A stretch of DNA of 64,000 nucleotides from Bradyrhizobium sp. 4. Its GTDB lineage: Bacteria > Pseudomonadota > Alphaproteobacteria > Rhizobiales > Xanthobacteraceae. The stretch covers positions 2,542,001 through 2,606,000 of the forward strand of contig NZ_CP064686.1 in NCBI RefSeq assembly GCF_023100905.1, read 5' to 3'. The number at the start of each line of letters is the position of its first letter. Positions within the stretch are counted from its first letter, which is position 1. This document shows positions 26,406-35,020 of this stretch, piece by piece. A program made the position numbers and the translations under genes. The notes under the pieces were generated by a model, which was given only the letters and a program-made list of their open reading frames with translations, was not told the DNA's origin and did not search any database.

Positions 26406-26961
26406 TCAGCCCGGCAGCCGCTGCGCTTCGCTGCATAGCTGCTCGACGAGGTCCGCAAGCGGGCGTGAGCCGTCGACGCGCACGACCGGGCAGGGCAGCT
26501 TCGCGAACCACGCTTCATCTTTTGCGAGACTGCGGCCGTCGCGGTCGCCGGCTTCGTAGTGCGAGGCCCAGTCGACGAACGACTCCGCCTCCTCATGACG
26601 CCAGCCGCCCTGTGCGACGGCATCCGCTCCGAAATGCGTAGCCTCGCGGTCACGCAGGCGCTACAAGCGAAGCTCGCGCGGCGTCGTCACAGACGACGAG
26701 ATCGAAGAATGGGACGAGCTCGTCGCCCCAGCCGGTGACGGTTCCGCTCAGCACCCAATCGAGCCGCGGCAAAAACATCTCGCGCATCAAGCGCAAACGC
26801 TCGGCGGCAGGGCGTGTCGTCTGGTAGGGCGGCGCCGTCGGCAGCCAGAAGTAATCATCGCTGTCGTGATGCGGCAGCGCAAGCCTGCCGGCGAGCGCGC
26901 GACCGATCGTCGTCACGCCGGAGCCGGAGGCTCCCATCAGATGGATGCGGCGGCTTTTCAT
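26406..26961 (-). pseudogene. Broken P-loop nucleotide kinase-like gene (frameshift and nonsense)
   Basis: The 5' part (to 26650) encodes a P-loop protein: MKSRRIHLMGASGSGVTT, then HDSDDYFW, then GWGDELVPFFDLVVCDD. It leaves frame at about 26690. A second frame, running to the TGA at 26406, encodes the matching rest of the family: RLRDREATHFG, GGWRHEEAESFVDWASHYE, SLAKDEAWFAKLPCPVVRVDG. Between them are a shift of +1 or -2 and an in-frame TAG where family members have Glu. Two lesions make a sequencing error less likely. The missing P-loop lysine is normal in this family. The N-terminal fragment alone would lack the lid and base-binding region. Confidence 0.8.
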
Positions 26962-26986
26962 CGGCACCAAGGCGGACGATTTGAAG

Positions 26987-28417
26987 CTACTGCCCGGACG
27001 GCGTGCGCAGACCGTGCCAGGCGTCGCGGACTTGCTGGTAGTGCACCTCGGGCAGATAGTCCGGCGTGTTCAGGCTCAAGGTCTTGACGTCGAGATGGCC
27101 GACGGCGCTGAGCAGCGTGTAGGAGGCGATTACGCGGTCGCGATTGGCGCCGATCAGGCGGGCCTTGGCCTGGATCAAATCGGCCTGCGAGTTCAGCACA
27201 TCCACCGTCGTGCGCTGTCCACCCGCGGCCTCGCGCTGCACGCCCTGGAGCGCGACGGTCGCCGCCTTCACTTCGGACTCCGAGGCCGAGACCGCAATCT
27301 TGGCGCCTTCGTTGGCAACCCACGCGCTGACCGCCGCCGTGCGCGCCTGGTTGCGCACCTGGTCGAGCACGAGCCGGCTCTGCGCCGTGATCTCCTTGGC
27401 CTGCCGGGTCTGTGCGGCGGCCTGGCCGCCGTCGTAGATCGGCACGGTGACATTCGCGACGATCGAGGCCTGATCTTCGGCGAAGGTGCCGAGCGTCGGG
27501 TCGTTGTTGCGGCTCTTGCTGGCGCTGCCCTGGACGCTGGCGCTCGGCAGCAGCGCGCCTTCGGCGACGCGGATGTTGGTGGAGGCGACATCAACGTCGA
27601 AGCCCGCCGCCATCACCGCCGGGTGCTGGCGGATCGCAATCGTCAGCGCGTCTTCGCGGCTCTTCGGCAGATAGCGGTCGACGACTTCGGCGGCGCGAAG
27701 CTGCGACGGCGCATTGCCGATCACCTGCGCGTAGATCGCCTGGCTCACCGCCAGCGCGACTTCGGCGGCGTTGAGATCGGAAAGTCCGCGGTTGAGCCGC
27801 GCCTCGGCCTGAGCGCTGTCGGTCGGCGTGACGTCGCCGGCGTTGAGGCGCCGCTGGGTGACCGAGAGCGTTTCGCGCAGGAAGGCGACGTTGGAGCGCT
27901 GCGCCTCGACCAGCGACTGGTTGGCGAGGACATTGGTGTAGGCGGTGACCGCGTCGAGCAGCACGCCCTGGCCGACGTTGCGCAGCGCCTCGCGGCCAGA
28001 CTGCACCTGGAGTTCGGCGGCGCGCACGTTGTTGGCGGTGCGGAAACCGTTGAACAGGGTCTGCGACACGGTGACGCCGATGATCCATGGCTTCAGATTG
28101 GCGGTCTGGATGGTGTTGTCGGGCAGCAGATTGCGCACCGATTGCAGCCCGGCGCTGAGGCTTGCCACGATCTGTGGCCGGTAGCCGGCGAGCGCCTGCG
28201 GCACGTTCTCGTCGGTGGCCCGCTGCCGCGCACGTTCGGCATTGAGCTGCGGGTTGGTCTGGTAGGCCTTGGCGAGCGCCTCCGGCAGCGCTTCCGCCCG
28301 TGCGGCGGAGGGCAGGGCGCAACAGAGCGCAAGCGTGGTCCATGTCGCGAGCACAGGAGCCACGCCCGATCGATGCCGCGCCATCACGCGACCAGCTCTG
28401 GCGGCACGCCCAATCAT
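26987..28417 (-). CDS. tolC: TolC-family outer membrane channel protein
   Basis: A 476-residue outer membrane efflux protein. A signal peptide ends near SAARA (residue 41). Two repeated halves follow, the first with AYQTNPQLNAERARQRATDENVPQALAGYRP split by long helices, the second starting near IAIRQHPAV. VSQTLFNGF and NVTVPIYDGGQA are the two beta-strand regions seen in TolC halves. It forms the trimeric exit duct for RND pumps or type I secretion. No pump is in its operon; the RND pair at 20-24.5 kb is the nearest candidate. Confidence 0.9.
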   Translation of the reverse strand: MIGRAARAGRVMARHRSGVAPVLATWTTLALCCALPSAARAEALPEALAKAYQTNPQLNAERARQRATDENVPQALAGYRPQIVASLSAGLQSVRNLLPDNTIQTANLKPWIIGVTVSQTLFNGFRTANNVRAAELQVQSGREALRNVGQGVLLDAVTAYTNVLANQSLVEAQRSNVAFLRETLSVTQRRLNAGDVTPTDSAQAEARLNRGLSDLNAAEVALAVSQAIYAQVIGNAPSQLRAAEVVDRYLPKSREDALTIAIRQHPAVMAAGFDVDVASTNIRVAEGALLPSASVQGSASKSRNNDPTLGTFAEDQASIVANVTVPIYDGGQAAAQTRQAKEITAQSRLVLDQVRNQARTAAVSAWVANEGAKIAVSASESEVKAATVALQGVQREAAGGQRTTVDVLNSQADLIQAKARLIGANRDRVIASYTLLSAVGHLDVKTLSLNTPDYLPEVHYQQVRDAWHGLRTPSGQ

Positions 28418-28601
28418 GTAATCCGCAAATCCTGGCTGTCCGCCCCCGCCGACGGCGGCTCTCTTAACTGTTTAACCAGCCGAGGTCCCGCAGGCAAACT
28501 GCCGCGGGGGAAACCCCCATGTATTCCGTGCTTGTTGCAGCTACATCACAGGGATTCTGCGGGAAAGGCAGAGTCTTACACCAGCCTGACCGCTCGCCTC
28601 C

Positions 28602-29381
28602 TTACCGGTTCTTGTTCGCCGGCTTCCGCTTCTCGATGAACGCCGCCATTCCCTCGGAGCGGTCCTCCAGCGCGAAGGTCGAGTGGAACAGGTTGCGCTC
28701 GACGCTCATGCCCTCGGCGAGCGTGGTCTCGAAGGCGCGGTTGACCGCTTCCTTGGCCATCGCGACCGCGGGCCGTGACATCGCGGCGATCTTCTCGGCC
28801 GCGGCCATCACCTCTTCCATCAGCTTGTCGGCTGGCACGATGCGGCTGACGAGGCCGCTGCGCTCGGCTTCGGCTGCATCCATCATGCGGCCGGTGAGGC
28901 AAAGGTCCATCGCCTTGGACTTGCCGATCGCACGGGTCAGGCGCTGGGTGCCGCCGATGCCGGGGATGGTACCGAGGGTGATTTCGGGTTGGCCAAATTT
29001 GGCGGTGTCGGCGGCGATGATGAAGTCGCACATCATCGCGAGCTCGCAGCCGCCGCCGAGGGCATAACCCGCGACCGCGGCGATCGTCGGCTTGCGGCAG
29101 CGCGCGACCCGATCGCCGCCGATCGCGGCAAAATCCTCCGAGAACATGTCGATGAAGCCTTTCGGCTGCATCTCCTTGATGTCGGCGCCGGCGGCAAATG
29201 CCTTCTCGCTGCCGGTCACGACGATGCAGCCGATGGCGTCATCGGCTTCGAGATCGTCGACGGCCGCGGCGATCTCGCGGAAGACGCCAAAGGAGAGTGC
29301 GTTGAGCAGCTTCGGCCGATTCAGCTTGATGATGCCGACCGCGCCTTTGCTTTCGACGATGATGTGTTCGAACGTGCTCAT
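28602..29381 (-). CDS. Enoyl-CoA hydratase
   Basis: A 259-residue crotonase. Both catalytic Glu residues are present, in [11 protein letters not shown] and [20 protein letters not shown], in the same context as mitochondrial enoyl-CoA hydratase; the oxyanion motif [11 protein letters not shown] is also visible. It hydrates trans-2-enoyl-CoA in beta-oxidation in the cytosol. The close match around both Glu residues favours true hydratase over other crotonase reactions. It is monocistronic here. Confidence 0.92.
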   Translation of the reverse strand: MSTFEHIIVESKGAVGIIKLNRPKLLNALSFGVFREIAAAVDDLEADDAIGCIVVTGSEKAFAAGADIKEMQPKGFIDMFSEDFAAIGGDRVARCRKPTIAAVAGYALGGGCELAMMCDFIIAADTAKFGQPEITLGTIPGIGGTQRLTRAIGKSKAMDLCLTGRMMDAAEAERSGLVSRIVPADKLMEEVMAAAEKIAAMSRPAVAMAKEAVNRAFETTLAEGMSVERNLFHSTFALEDRSEGMAAFIEKRKPANKNR

Positions 29382-29543
29382 GCTCCACCCACGCTTTTGG
29401 TTGAGCGGGCAATGTGCCCGCTGGCGCGGTGGGCTTCAAGAGGCGCTAAAGCCATCGGAGCAGCAACGGCCGGAACACGCGGCGAGATGCGCGTTCCGGA
29501 CGAGGTCCCGCGGGCCGGCGATCAGGCCGTAATCAAGCCAAAG

Positions 29544-30209
29544 TCACGCCATGAACATGCGCGCGGCGGAGGCCAGCGTCAGCAGTGTGCCGACGCCGAT
29601 GAAGATCTTTCCGATCAGGGAGCTCTGGTCCCAGGCCGAGCTCTGCTGGCTGCTTGCCATCACCGGTGCCGGACGCGGCTGCGCGTCGATTGCGGCAATC
29701 ACCGCCTTCTGCGCCGGCGCGTTGTCCTGTTGCAGGGCGCGGTCGATATCGTTGAGCTGATCGGGTGCGACGACCTGGCTATCGGGGTTCGGGGCGGCGG
29801 TATTATCGGCCGCGGCCTGGACGTTGTCGTTGGCCCGGCCGGTCATTGCTGAGGCGGCAGCCGCGGTCGGCGTATCGGCGGCGGCGAGCTGCGCATTGGC
29901 GTTGGCGACTTCCGGCGGCATCTGGCTCGAGGCCGGGACCTCACGAGTGTCGGCCTTCGCCTCGTCGGCCGTTGCCGCGGCGTCCTTCTTGTCGGCCTTG
30001 TCGTCGGATTTCTGCGCCGTCTTGGTGTTGTCGCGGTGGCGCGACGTGTGACGCCGCTGCTTGCTCGGCTTGACCTCGTCCGCCTGTTTGCTCGCATTGT
30101 CCGACTTGCTGCTAGCGGCTGAACTCGGCGCCGACTGTGCAACGCCCCCGAACAGCACGAAAAGCCCGGCCAGGAGAATCAGGGCCGCGCGCCCGCTGGC
30201 TTTCATCAT
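29544..30209 (-). CDS. Secreted or membrane-anchored low-complexity protein, unknown function
   Basis: A 221-residue protein. The N-terminal signal is ALILLAGLFVLFGGVAQS. A charged Lys/Asp/Ser region (residues 30-85) and an Ala/Asn/Gln-rich region follow, and the C-terminus has one hydrophobic segment (IGKIFIGVGTLLTLASAA). I chose the ATG at 30209 with GGGGAGATG upstream rather than the longer open frame. It is divergent from ecfF, so the two may share the intergenic control region. I do not recognise a domain. Confidence 0.7.
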   Translation of the reverse strand: MMKASGRAALILLAGLFVLFGGVAQSAPSSAASSKSDNASKQADEVKPSKQRRHTSRHRDNTKTAQKSDDKADKKDAAATADEAKADTREVPASSQMPPEVANANAQLAAADTPTAAAASAMTGRANDNVQAAADNTAAPNPDSQVVAPDQLNDIDRALQQDNAPAQKAVIAAIDAQPRPAPVMASSQQSSAWDQSSLIGKIFIGVGTLLTLASAARMFMA

Positions 30210-30419
30210 GTTGACATCTCCCCAAGTCCGCCCGTCCCGGACCGAACAGAGACCCTGGCGCGTGACGACAGCGGGGCAGAAAATGGGAATCTTCGGGCCA
30301 CACCGGGCAAAAGCGCGGCAATCCCTTGCCGTCGCGGCCGGCCGCGGGTGCGTACGGGACCGATCGGTGTTATGAGCCGTCGCAGATCCTGACGGCCGTA
30401 TCGGTTGCGTGGCCAAGCA

Positions 30420-30439
30420 TGATCACGAATTCGTGATCA
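30420..30439. promoter_or_regulatory. Perfect 20-bp palindrome upstream of ecfF
   Basis: TGATCACGAATTCGTGATCA is identical to its reverse complement. It lies 58 bp upstream of the ecfF start and 13 bp upstream of a putative ECF -35 element, in the divergent gap with the secreted-protein gene. A dimeric repressor or activator site is the simplest reading; it lacks the TTG/CAA ends of FNR/FixK boxes. Confidence 0.6.
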
Positions 30440-30452
30440 CGCTGCCGCCGGC

Positions 30453-30477
30453 GTAACAAACTGAAAGAACGGCCGAA
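30453..30477 (+). promoter_or_regulatory. Putative autoregulated EcfF-type promoter
   Basis: GTAAC, 16 bp, then CGAA. This resembles the GTAAC-type -35 and CGAA-type -10 described for SigF/EcfF sigma factors of Caulobacter and Bradyrhizobium. It ends 20 bp before the ecfF start. Confidence 0.5.
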
Positions 30478-30497
30478 TTGCATGGTGAGGGGCGCGC

Positions 30498-31043
30498 GTG
30501 CGCGGACGTGAGGACGAGTGGACCGACCTGATGCGGTCGGCCATGGCAGGCGATGACGCGGCGTATCATCGTCTGTTGAAGGCGGTCACGCCTGTGCTGC
30601 GCGCTGCCGCGAGGCGCGGCCTGGCGCGGGCCGGGCAGCCTCCCGACCAGGCCGAGGATATCGTGCAGGAGATTCTGTTGGCGGTGCATCTGAAGCGGCA
30701 CACCTGGGACAGCGAAGCCCCCTTCGCCCCGTGGCTGTTTGCGATCGGCCGCAACAAGCTGATCGACATGCTGCGGCGACGGGGCAGGCGGATCTTCGTC
30801 AACATCGACGATTTCGCCGAGATCCTGCCGGGTGAGGCGCCGCAGGAGACGGTCTCGGCCGGCGAGGTCGCCAGCCAGCTCAATACGCTGCCGCAACGCC
30901 AGCGCGACGTGTTGCAGTCGATCGCGGTCGACAGCACCTCGATCAAGGACACGGCGGCGAAATATTCGATGAGCGAGGGCGCGGTGCGGGTCGCGCTGCA
31001 TCGCGGACTTGCGGCGCTGACAGCCAAACTGCGGGACCACTAG
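30498..31043 (+). CDS. ecfF: ECF sigma factor EcfF (SigF-type, partner of OsrA/NrsF)
   Basis: A 181-residue ECF sigma factor. Region 2 is LARAGQPPDQAEDIVQEILLAVH and following, with PFAPWLFAIGRNKLIDMLRR; region 4 is LPQRQRDVLQ...SMSEGAVRVALHRGLAAL. The start is GTG with GTGAGGGGC upstream. The next gene, 2 bp downstream, encodes an OsrA/NrsF-type inhibitor, which identifies this as the EcfF system. In Bradyrhizobium that system responds to reactive oxygen species. Targets are not visible in this window apart from a possible own promoter. Confidence 0.85.
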   Translation: MRGREDEWTDLMRSAMAGDDAAYHRLLKAVTPVLRAAARRGLARAGQPPDQAEDIVQEILLAVHLKRHTWDSEAPFAPWLFAIGRNKLIDMLRRRGRRIFVNIDDFAEILPGEAPQETVSAGEVASQLNTLPQRQRDVLQSIAVDSTSIKDTAAKYSMSEGAVRVALHRGLAALTAKLRDH

Positions 31044-31045
31044 TC

Positions 31046-31684
31046 ATGGATACCGATCAACTCATTCGCTCCCTCGCGGCCGACAACGCCCATCGCCCGC
31101 CGCGCGTCGGCGCGGTGCTGACCATGGCGCTGCTGGTCGCCGCGCCGCTGTCGATCCTGATCTTCGCCACCTTCCTCGGTGTGCGTCACGACGTGATGAG
31201 CGCGATGCGCAACCCGTTCTTCGACATGAAGTTCGCGGTCACGCTCTCGCTCGCGATCCCGGCAATCATCGTCAGCCTGCATCTGTCGCGTCCCGAGGCC
31301 TTGCTGCGTGGCTGGGGCTGGCTGCTGCTGCTGCCCGTCGGGCTGCTCGCGGTGGCGATCGGCAGCGAGGCGATGATGGCGCCGGCCATGCCGATGACGA
31401 TGCGTTTGATGGGCAAGAATTCCAGGGTGTGCCTGTTCGCAATTCCTGCGATGTCGCTGCCGCTGCTTGCGGGGGCCCTGTTCGGCCTGCGCCACGGTGC
31501 GCCGTCGCATCCCGCGCTCGCCGGTGCGCTCGCCGGCCTGGTGTCGGCGGGCCTTGCCGCGACGCTGTACGCCTCGCACTGCACCGATGACTCGCCGCTG
31601 TTCGTCGCGACCTGGTACACGCTCGCCACCGCGTTGGTGACGGCAATTGGCGCGCTGGTGGGGGCGAGGGTCCTACGCTACTAG
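31046..31684 (+). CDS. osrA: OsrA/NrsF-type (DUF1109) membrane anti-sigma factor
   Basis: A 212-residue protein with about six membrane segments and no zinc-finger domain, the NrsF/DUF1109 architecture. Cys129 (NSRVCLFAIPA) and Cys179 (YASHCTDDSP) are present, the positions I recall as the redox-sensing cysteines of Bradyrhizobium OsrA. It should hold EcfF inactive at the inner membrane until oxidants act on the cysteines. It is co-transcribed with ecfF, 2 bp between the genes. Confidence 0.9.
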   Translation: MDTDQLIRSLAADNAHRPPRVGAVLTMALLVAAPLSILIFATFLGVRHDVMSAMRNPFFDMKFAVTLSLAIPAIIVSLHLSRPEALLRGWGWLLLLPVGLLAVAIGSEAMMAPAMPMTMRLMGKNSRVCLFAIPAMSLPLLAGALFGLRHGAPSHPALAGALAGLVSAGLAATLYASHCTDDSPLFVATWYTLATALVTAIGALVGARVLRY

Positions 31685-31694
31685 CTCGCCGGCT

Positions 31695-32795
31695 TCAAGC
31701 CGGCGTCGCGCCCTGCTGCATGCGGTGGAAGCGCAGCACCTGCTGCGCGGTCGAGCTACGCAGCGCCTCGTAAGCGTCGCGCAGCGTCAGCATGTCGGTC
31801 TGAGGGCCGCCTGAGAGCTTCTCGCGCAGGGCGATGATGGCGCGGACGCTCGACCATTGCATGGCCGCGACCTTGGCGAGGATCATCACGCCCTCGACCC
31901 GGCTTTCGATCATCATGGTCTCGGCGGTCTCGACTGCGACGCCCGCAAGCGCCGCGAGCCCCGCATTGGTCTCGTCGAACTTGCCCTGCTCTGCGAAGGT
32001 GGCGACCTGGAGTTCGGTCAGGCGGCCGTCCTCGTGCAGCGACTTCACCAGCGCCCGCGCCATCTCGGTCTGCCGGGTCGTGGTGGCGGCGCGGATCCGC
32101 TGAGCCGCTTCCTGGACCACGCTGGACACGTCGTCCGCGAGCTCCGGATGCGCGGCCTCCAGCTTCCGGCGCACGGTCAAGGAGGCCTTCGCGACCAGCT
32201 TCAAATAATGATGGCGGGGCAGGTCGGCCCGCAGGCCGATGCAGCTGGCGAGGTCGTCGTCACGTTCGGCGCGGGTCACGAGGTCGGCGAGACTTCCCTC
32301 GGACAGTTGCGCGCCCGGATTGCTGACGGTCGATTGCACCACGTCCTCGTTGCCGCGGGTCACCAGCACGTCGCTCAGCGCTTCCGACAACACCCGCCGG
32401 AGCGAGATCGCCTTGAGATGGGCCTGGCCCCTGGTGCGCGCGATCTCGATCAGGGTCGCCTCGTCCAGCCGTTCGGATTTCGACAGCACCGGGCCGGAAA
32501 CCTCGATCACCTCGTCGAGCGCGAGCGTGCGGATGATCTTCGGCGGCGCAGCCGCGATCGATGCGAGGCGGTCGGCGAGCAGCGCCCTGGCGGACGTCTC
32601 GATCCGCTCGATCAGGCATTGGAACACGTCGTCGAACACGCGGACGTGGTCGTCGGAATAGTCCACCGCGTTGCCCACGAACAGATCGGTTACGCGGCGC
32701 AACGTCTCGACCCGGTGCGCAACGGTGCCGTGCGAGAGCGCAGTTTGCAATTCCTCGAGCAGACTCTCGGATGATTTTACGGCTTTGGATCTCAT
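31695..32795 (-). CDS. DUF2336 domain protein
   Basis: A 366-residue, mostly helical soluble protein of the DUF2336 family of Rhizobiales and other alphaproteobacteria. It starts LLEELQTALSHGTVAHRVETLRR-like and continues through paired-helix, HEAT-like stretches (ALLADRLASIAAAPPKIIRTL; ADLVTRAERDDDLAS). No catalytic motif is visible. The diguanylate cyclase gene lies 63 bp upstream on the same strand, so the two may be co-transcribed. Function is not known. Confidence 0.8.
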   Translation of the reverse strand: MRSKAVKSSESLLEELQTALSHGTVAHRVETLRRVTDLFVGNAVDYSDDHVRVFDDVFQCLIERIETSARALLADRLASIAAAPPKIIRTLALDEVIEVSGPVLSKSERLDEATLIEIARTRGQAHLKAISLRRVLSEALSDVLVTRGNEDVVQSTVSNPGAQLSEGSLADLVTRAERDDDLASCIGLRADLPRHHYLKLVAKASLTVRRKLEAAHPELADDVSSVVQEAAQRIRAATTTRQTEMARALVKSLHEDGRLTELQVATFAEQGKFDETNAGLAALAGVAVETAETMMIESRVEGVMILAKVAAMQWSSVRAIIALREKLSGGPQTDMLTLRDAYEALRSSTAQQVLRFHRMQQGATPA

Positions 32796-32858
32796 TGCCC
32801 TGTCCTGGAGCGTTCGGCCCGGCCGCGGCTTCTGTCGCGCCGGGAGAAAATGGATTGG

Positions 32859-34016
32859 TCAGCTCGTTGCAATGCGGTTGCGCCCCTGTGCCTTGGCGGA
32901 ATAGAGCGCGCTATCGGCGCGCACGAGAAACGTGTCGGCAGTATCGTTGTCGCGTAGCGTCACGACGCCCGCGGAAATGGTCACGCGCATGCCCGGGGAG
33001 AATGCGCTCCAGTCCAGATCGGCGACGATGCCGCGCAGCCGATCGAGCATGCGTGACGCCGCATCGCCGTCCATCCCCGGCAGCAGCAGCAAGAATTCCT
33101 CGCCGCCGTAGCGTCCGAAGCAGTCGGCCGGGCGGATGTTGGCGAAAATGGTGATCGCGAAGGTGCGCAGCACCTCGTCGCCGATGGGATGGCCATGGGC
33201 GTCGTTGATGCGCTTGAACCAGTCGAGATCGATCAGCGCGATCGCGCAAGGGGTCGACGTCTGCCGCGATTTTTCGATCTCGGCGTCGAGAAGCCGCATG
33301 ATACAGCGGCGGTTGTAGGAGCCGGTGAGCTCGTCGAGCTCCGCCAGTTCCTCGATGCGCCGATAGGCGGCCTTCAGCTCGATGCTGCGCCGGTACAGGA
33401 TCTTGCGCAACGTGGCGCCGAACAGGCCGAGGAAGGCGCACTGGCCGATCACCAGCACGAAGCACAGCATCGATGCCGCCCGTTGCAGCTGGGTCGTAAC
33501 CGGCAGTCCGATTGGCAAGTCCGAGGCGAGGAAGACCAACGCGAGCCCGCAAGTGGTGAGACCCCAGGTGAGCATTGCCTGGCTCGATGTCATACGAAGC
33601 GTGCCGAAGGCGAAGATCAGAAACAGCACGGCCAGGAACGCGACTCCGACTGTCGGCACCGCGAGCAGGAACAGCAGCTGCAGCGTCATATGCGCCGAGA
33701 TCTGGAAGACGGTGAGGTAATGATCCTCGAACCGGTCGCCGAAGCCCGCTTCCGATAGCACGGTGAAGGTACCGATGATCAGTAGGCCGCTGAGCCAGAA
33801 CAGCGACGGAACGCCCATGGAGATCACGCCGTCAAAGGCGTAGAGCAGCAGGACGGAGGCGCCAAGCGAATAGCTCGCCACCTGGCCAACATACATCTGG
33901 CGCCGCTGCCGGATCCGGCGTGCCAGGACCTCGGGTGCCGCTGCCTCGGTCGTCAAGGCGAGATCCGCGGCTTCAGCGGCATTCCTCTCGGGAAAGGACG
34001 TCGCAGCCGTGCTCAT
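32859..34016 (-). CDS. Membrane diguanylate cyclase (GGDEF)
   Basis: A 385-residue protein with about six membrane segments in residues 45-205, a short helical linker, then a GGDEF domain. The active site reads CFGRYGGEEFLLLLPG, a functional GGEEF variant, and RPAD five residues before it is an intact I-site (R-x2-D) for product inhibition. LIDLDWFKRINDAHGH is the Mg2+ site. No EAL domain. It should synthesise cyclic di-GMP in response to a membrane signal that I cannot identify. Confidence 0.92.
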   Translation of the reverse strand: MSTAATSFPERNAAEAADLALTTEAAAPEVLARRIRQRRQMYVGQVASYSLGASVLLLYAFDGVISMGVPSLFWLSGLLIIGTFTVLSEAGFGDRFEDHYLTVFQISAHMTLQLLFLLAVPTVGVAFLAVLFLIFAFGTLRMTSSQAMLTWGLTTCGLALVFLASDLPIGLPVTTQLQRAASMLCFVLVIGQCAFLGLFGATLRKILYRRSIELKAAYRRIEELAELDELTGSYNRRCIMRLLDAEIEKSRQTSTPCAIALIDLDWFKRINDAHGHPIGDEVLRTFAITIFANIRPADCFGRYGGEEFLLLLPGMDGDAASRMLDRLRGIVADLDWSAFSPGMRVTISAGVVTLRDNDTADTFLVRADSALYSAKAQGRNRIATS

Positions 34017-34456
34017 GGTCCCGCCAGTGGTGGATGTCAGCTCAAAAATCTACGTCGCAAGCCTTTAGGTTTGGTATCCTTCGAAACCGAATCCACGCTG
34101 TGCAGCGCGGCAGCAGGGGACGTCGATCGCTCCAGGAATTTGCCGGCGATTAGGCACCGTGTGCGACGGGGTCGAGCCAAAGCAGGGCTTCGGAAGACAT
34201 ATGTCGTGCTAGGCTGCTAAGGTTCCATGCACGTCGGGCCGTCTCTACTGGGACGGCATTGCTCAGGAAAGTGCTTCATTACTATGTTACCGTTCTTGAG
34301 CGAGGCGCCCAGCCGCGGGTGGCAACAGGAAATTTCGCGTATGTCGGGTAGATCACACAGCCTCCCGTATGACTGCGGTAGGCTGAACAATTTTACCCCT
34401 CCCGTCGAACCGTCTGCCGCATCGACCCGACCAACCTTGCGAGACGGTCTTTGAGC
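34017..34456. other. 440-bp intergenic region between diguanylate cyclase and third ECF operon
   Basis: A divergent promoter region with no convincing gene. A 75-codon open frame at 34227-34454 has no ribosome binding site or family resemblance. About 65 bp before the sigma start TGAAC is followed by an AT-rich run and CGTCGAAC, which might be an ECF promoter, but the spacing of 14 bp is short. Base composition is lower in GC than its neighbours. Confidence 0.5.
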
Positions 34457-35020
34457 GTGACACAAGCGGCTTCGGACGAGATCCTGATCGCCAGGATCGC
34501 TCAAGGTGACCGGCTCGCCATGCAGGTGCTGTACGGGCGGCACCATGTCAGGGTGTATCGGTTCGGCCTCCGGCTCGTGCGGGACGAGCAGGCGGCGGAA
34601 GACCTCATCAGCGAGGTGTTTCTCGACGTCTGGCGTCAAGCCGGCAAATTCGAGGGCCGATCCGCCGTTTCCACCTGGCTGCTGGCCATTACCCGATTCA
34701 AGGCCCTGTCTGCGCTTCGGCGCAGGAAGGATTTTGAGTTGGACGACGACGCCGCGAACGCGATCGAGGATACGTCCGACAATCCGGAAACGGCGGTGCA
34801 GAAGAAGGATACCAGTGAAGCGTTGCGGGAGTGTCTGACGGGCCTCTCGCCGGACCATCGGGAGATCGTCGATCTCGTCTACTACCACGAGAAATCCGTG
34901 GAAGAAGTGGCCGAAATCGTTGGCATCCCGGAGAACACTGTGAAGACGCGCTTGTTCTATGCGCGCAAGAAATTGGCCGAACTGCTGAAAGCAGCCGGCA
35001 TTGAGCGAGGCTGGCCATGA
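34457..35020 (+). CDS. ECF-type RNA polymerase sigma factor
   Basis: A 187-residue ECF sigma factor: region 2 is LRLVRDEQAAEDLISEVFLDVW, region 4 is KSVEEVAEIVGIPENTVKTRLFYARKKL split around the helix-turn-helix. GAGACGG upstream is placed better for the GTG at 34457 than for the TTG at 34451, so the start is uncertain by two codons. Its stop overlaps the anti-sigma start by 4 bp, and the third gene is a secreted subtilase, making a three-gene operon. Confidence 0.87.
   Translation: MTQAASDEILIARIAQGDRLAMQVLYGRHHVRVYRFGLRLVRDEQAAEDLISEVFLDVWRQAGKFEGRSAVSTWLLAITRFKALSALRRRKDFELDDDAANAIEDTSDNPETAVQKKDTSEALRECLTGLSPDHREIVDLVYYHEKSVEEVAEIVGIPENTVKTRLFYARKKLAELLKAAGIERGWP

Noticed and set aside
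26920..26950. Missing Walker A lysine as a further lesion in the kinase-like pseudogene
   Set aside because: Intact members of this group, as I recall them, also lack the lysine (GASGSGTTT), so this alone is not a sign of decay.
34227..34454. A 75-codon open frame before the third sigma gene
   Set aside because: No ribosome binding site, no family resemblance, and it overlaps the start of the sigma gene. Treated as part of the promoter region.
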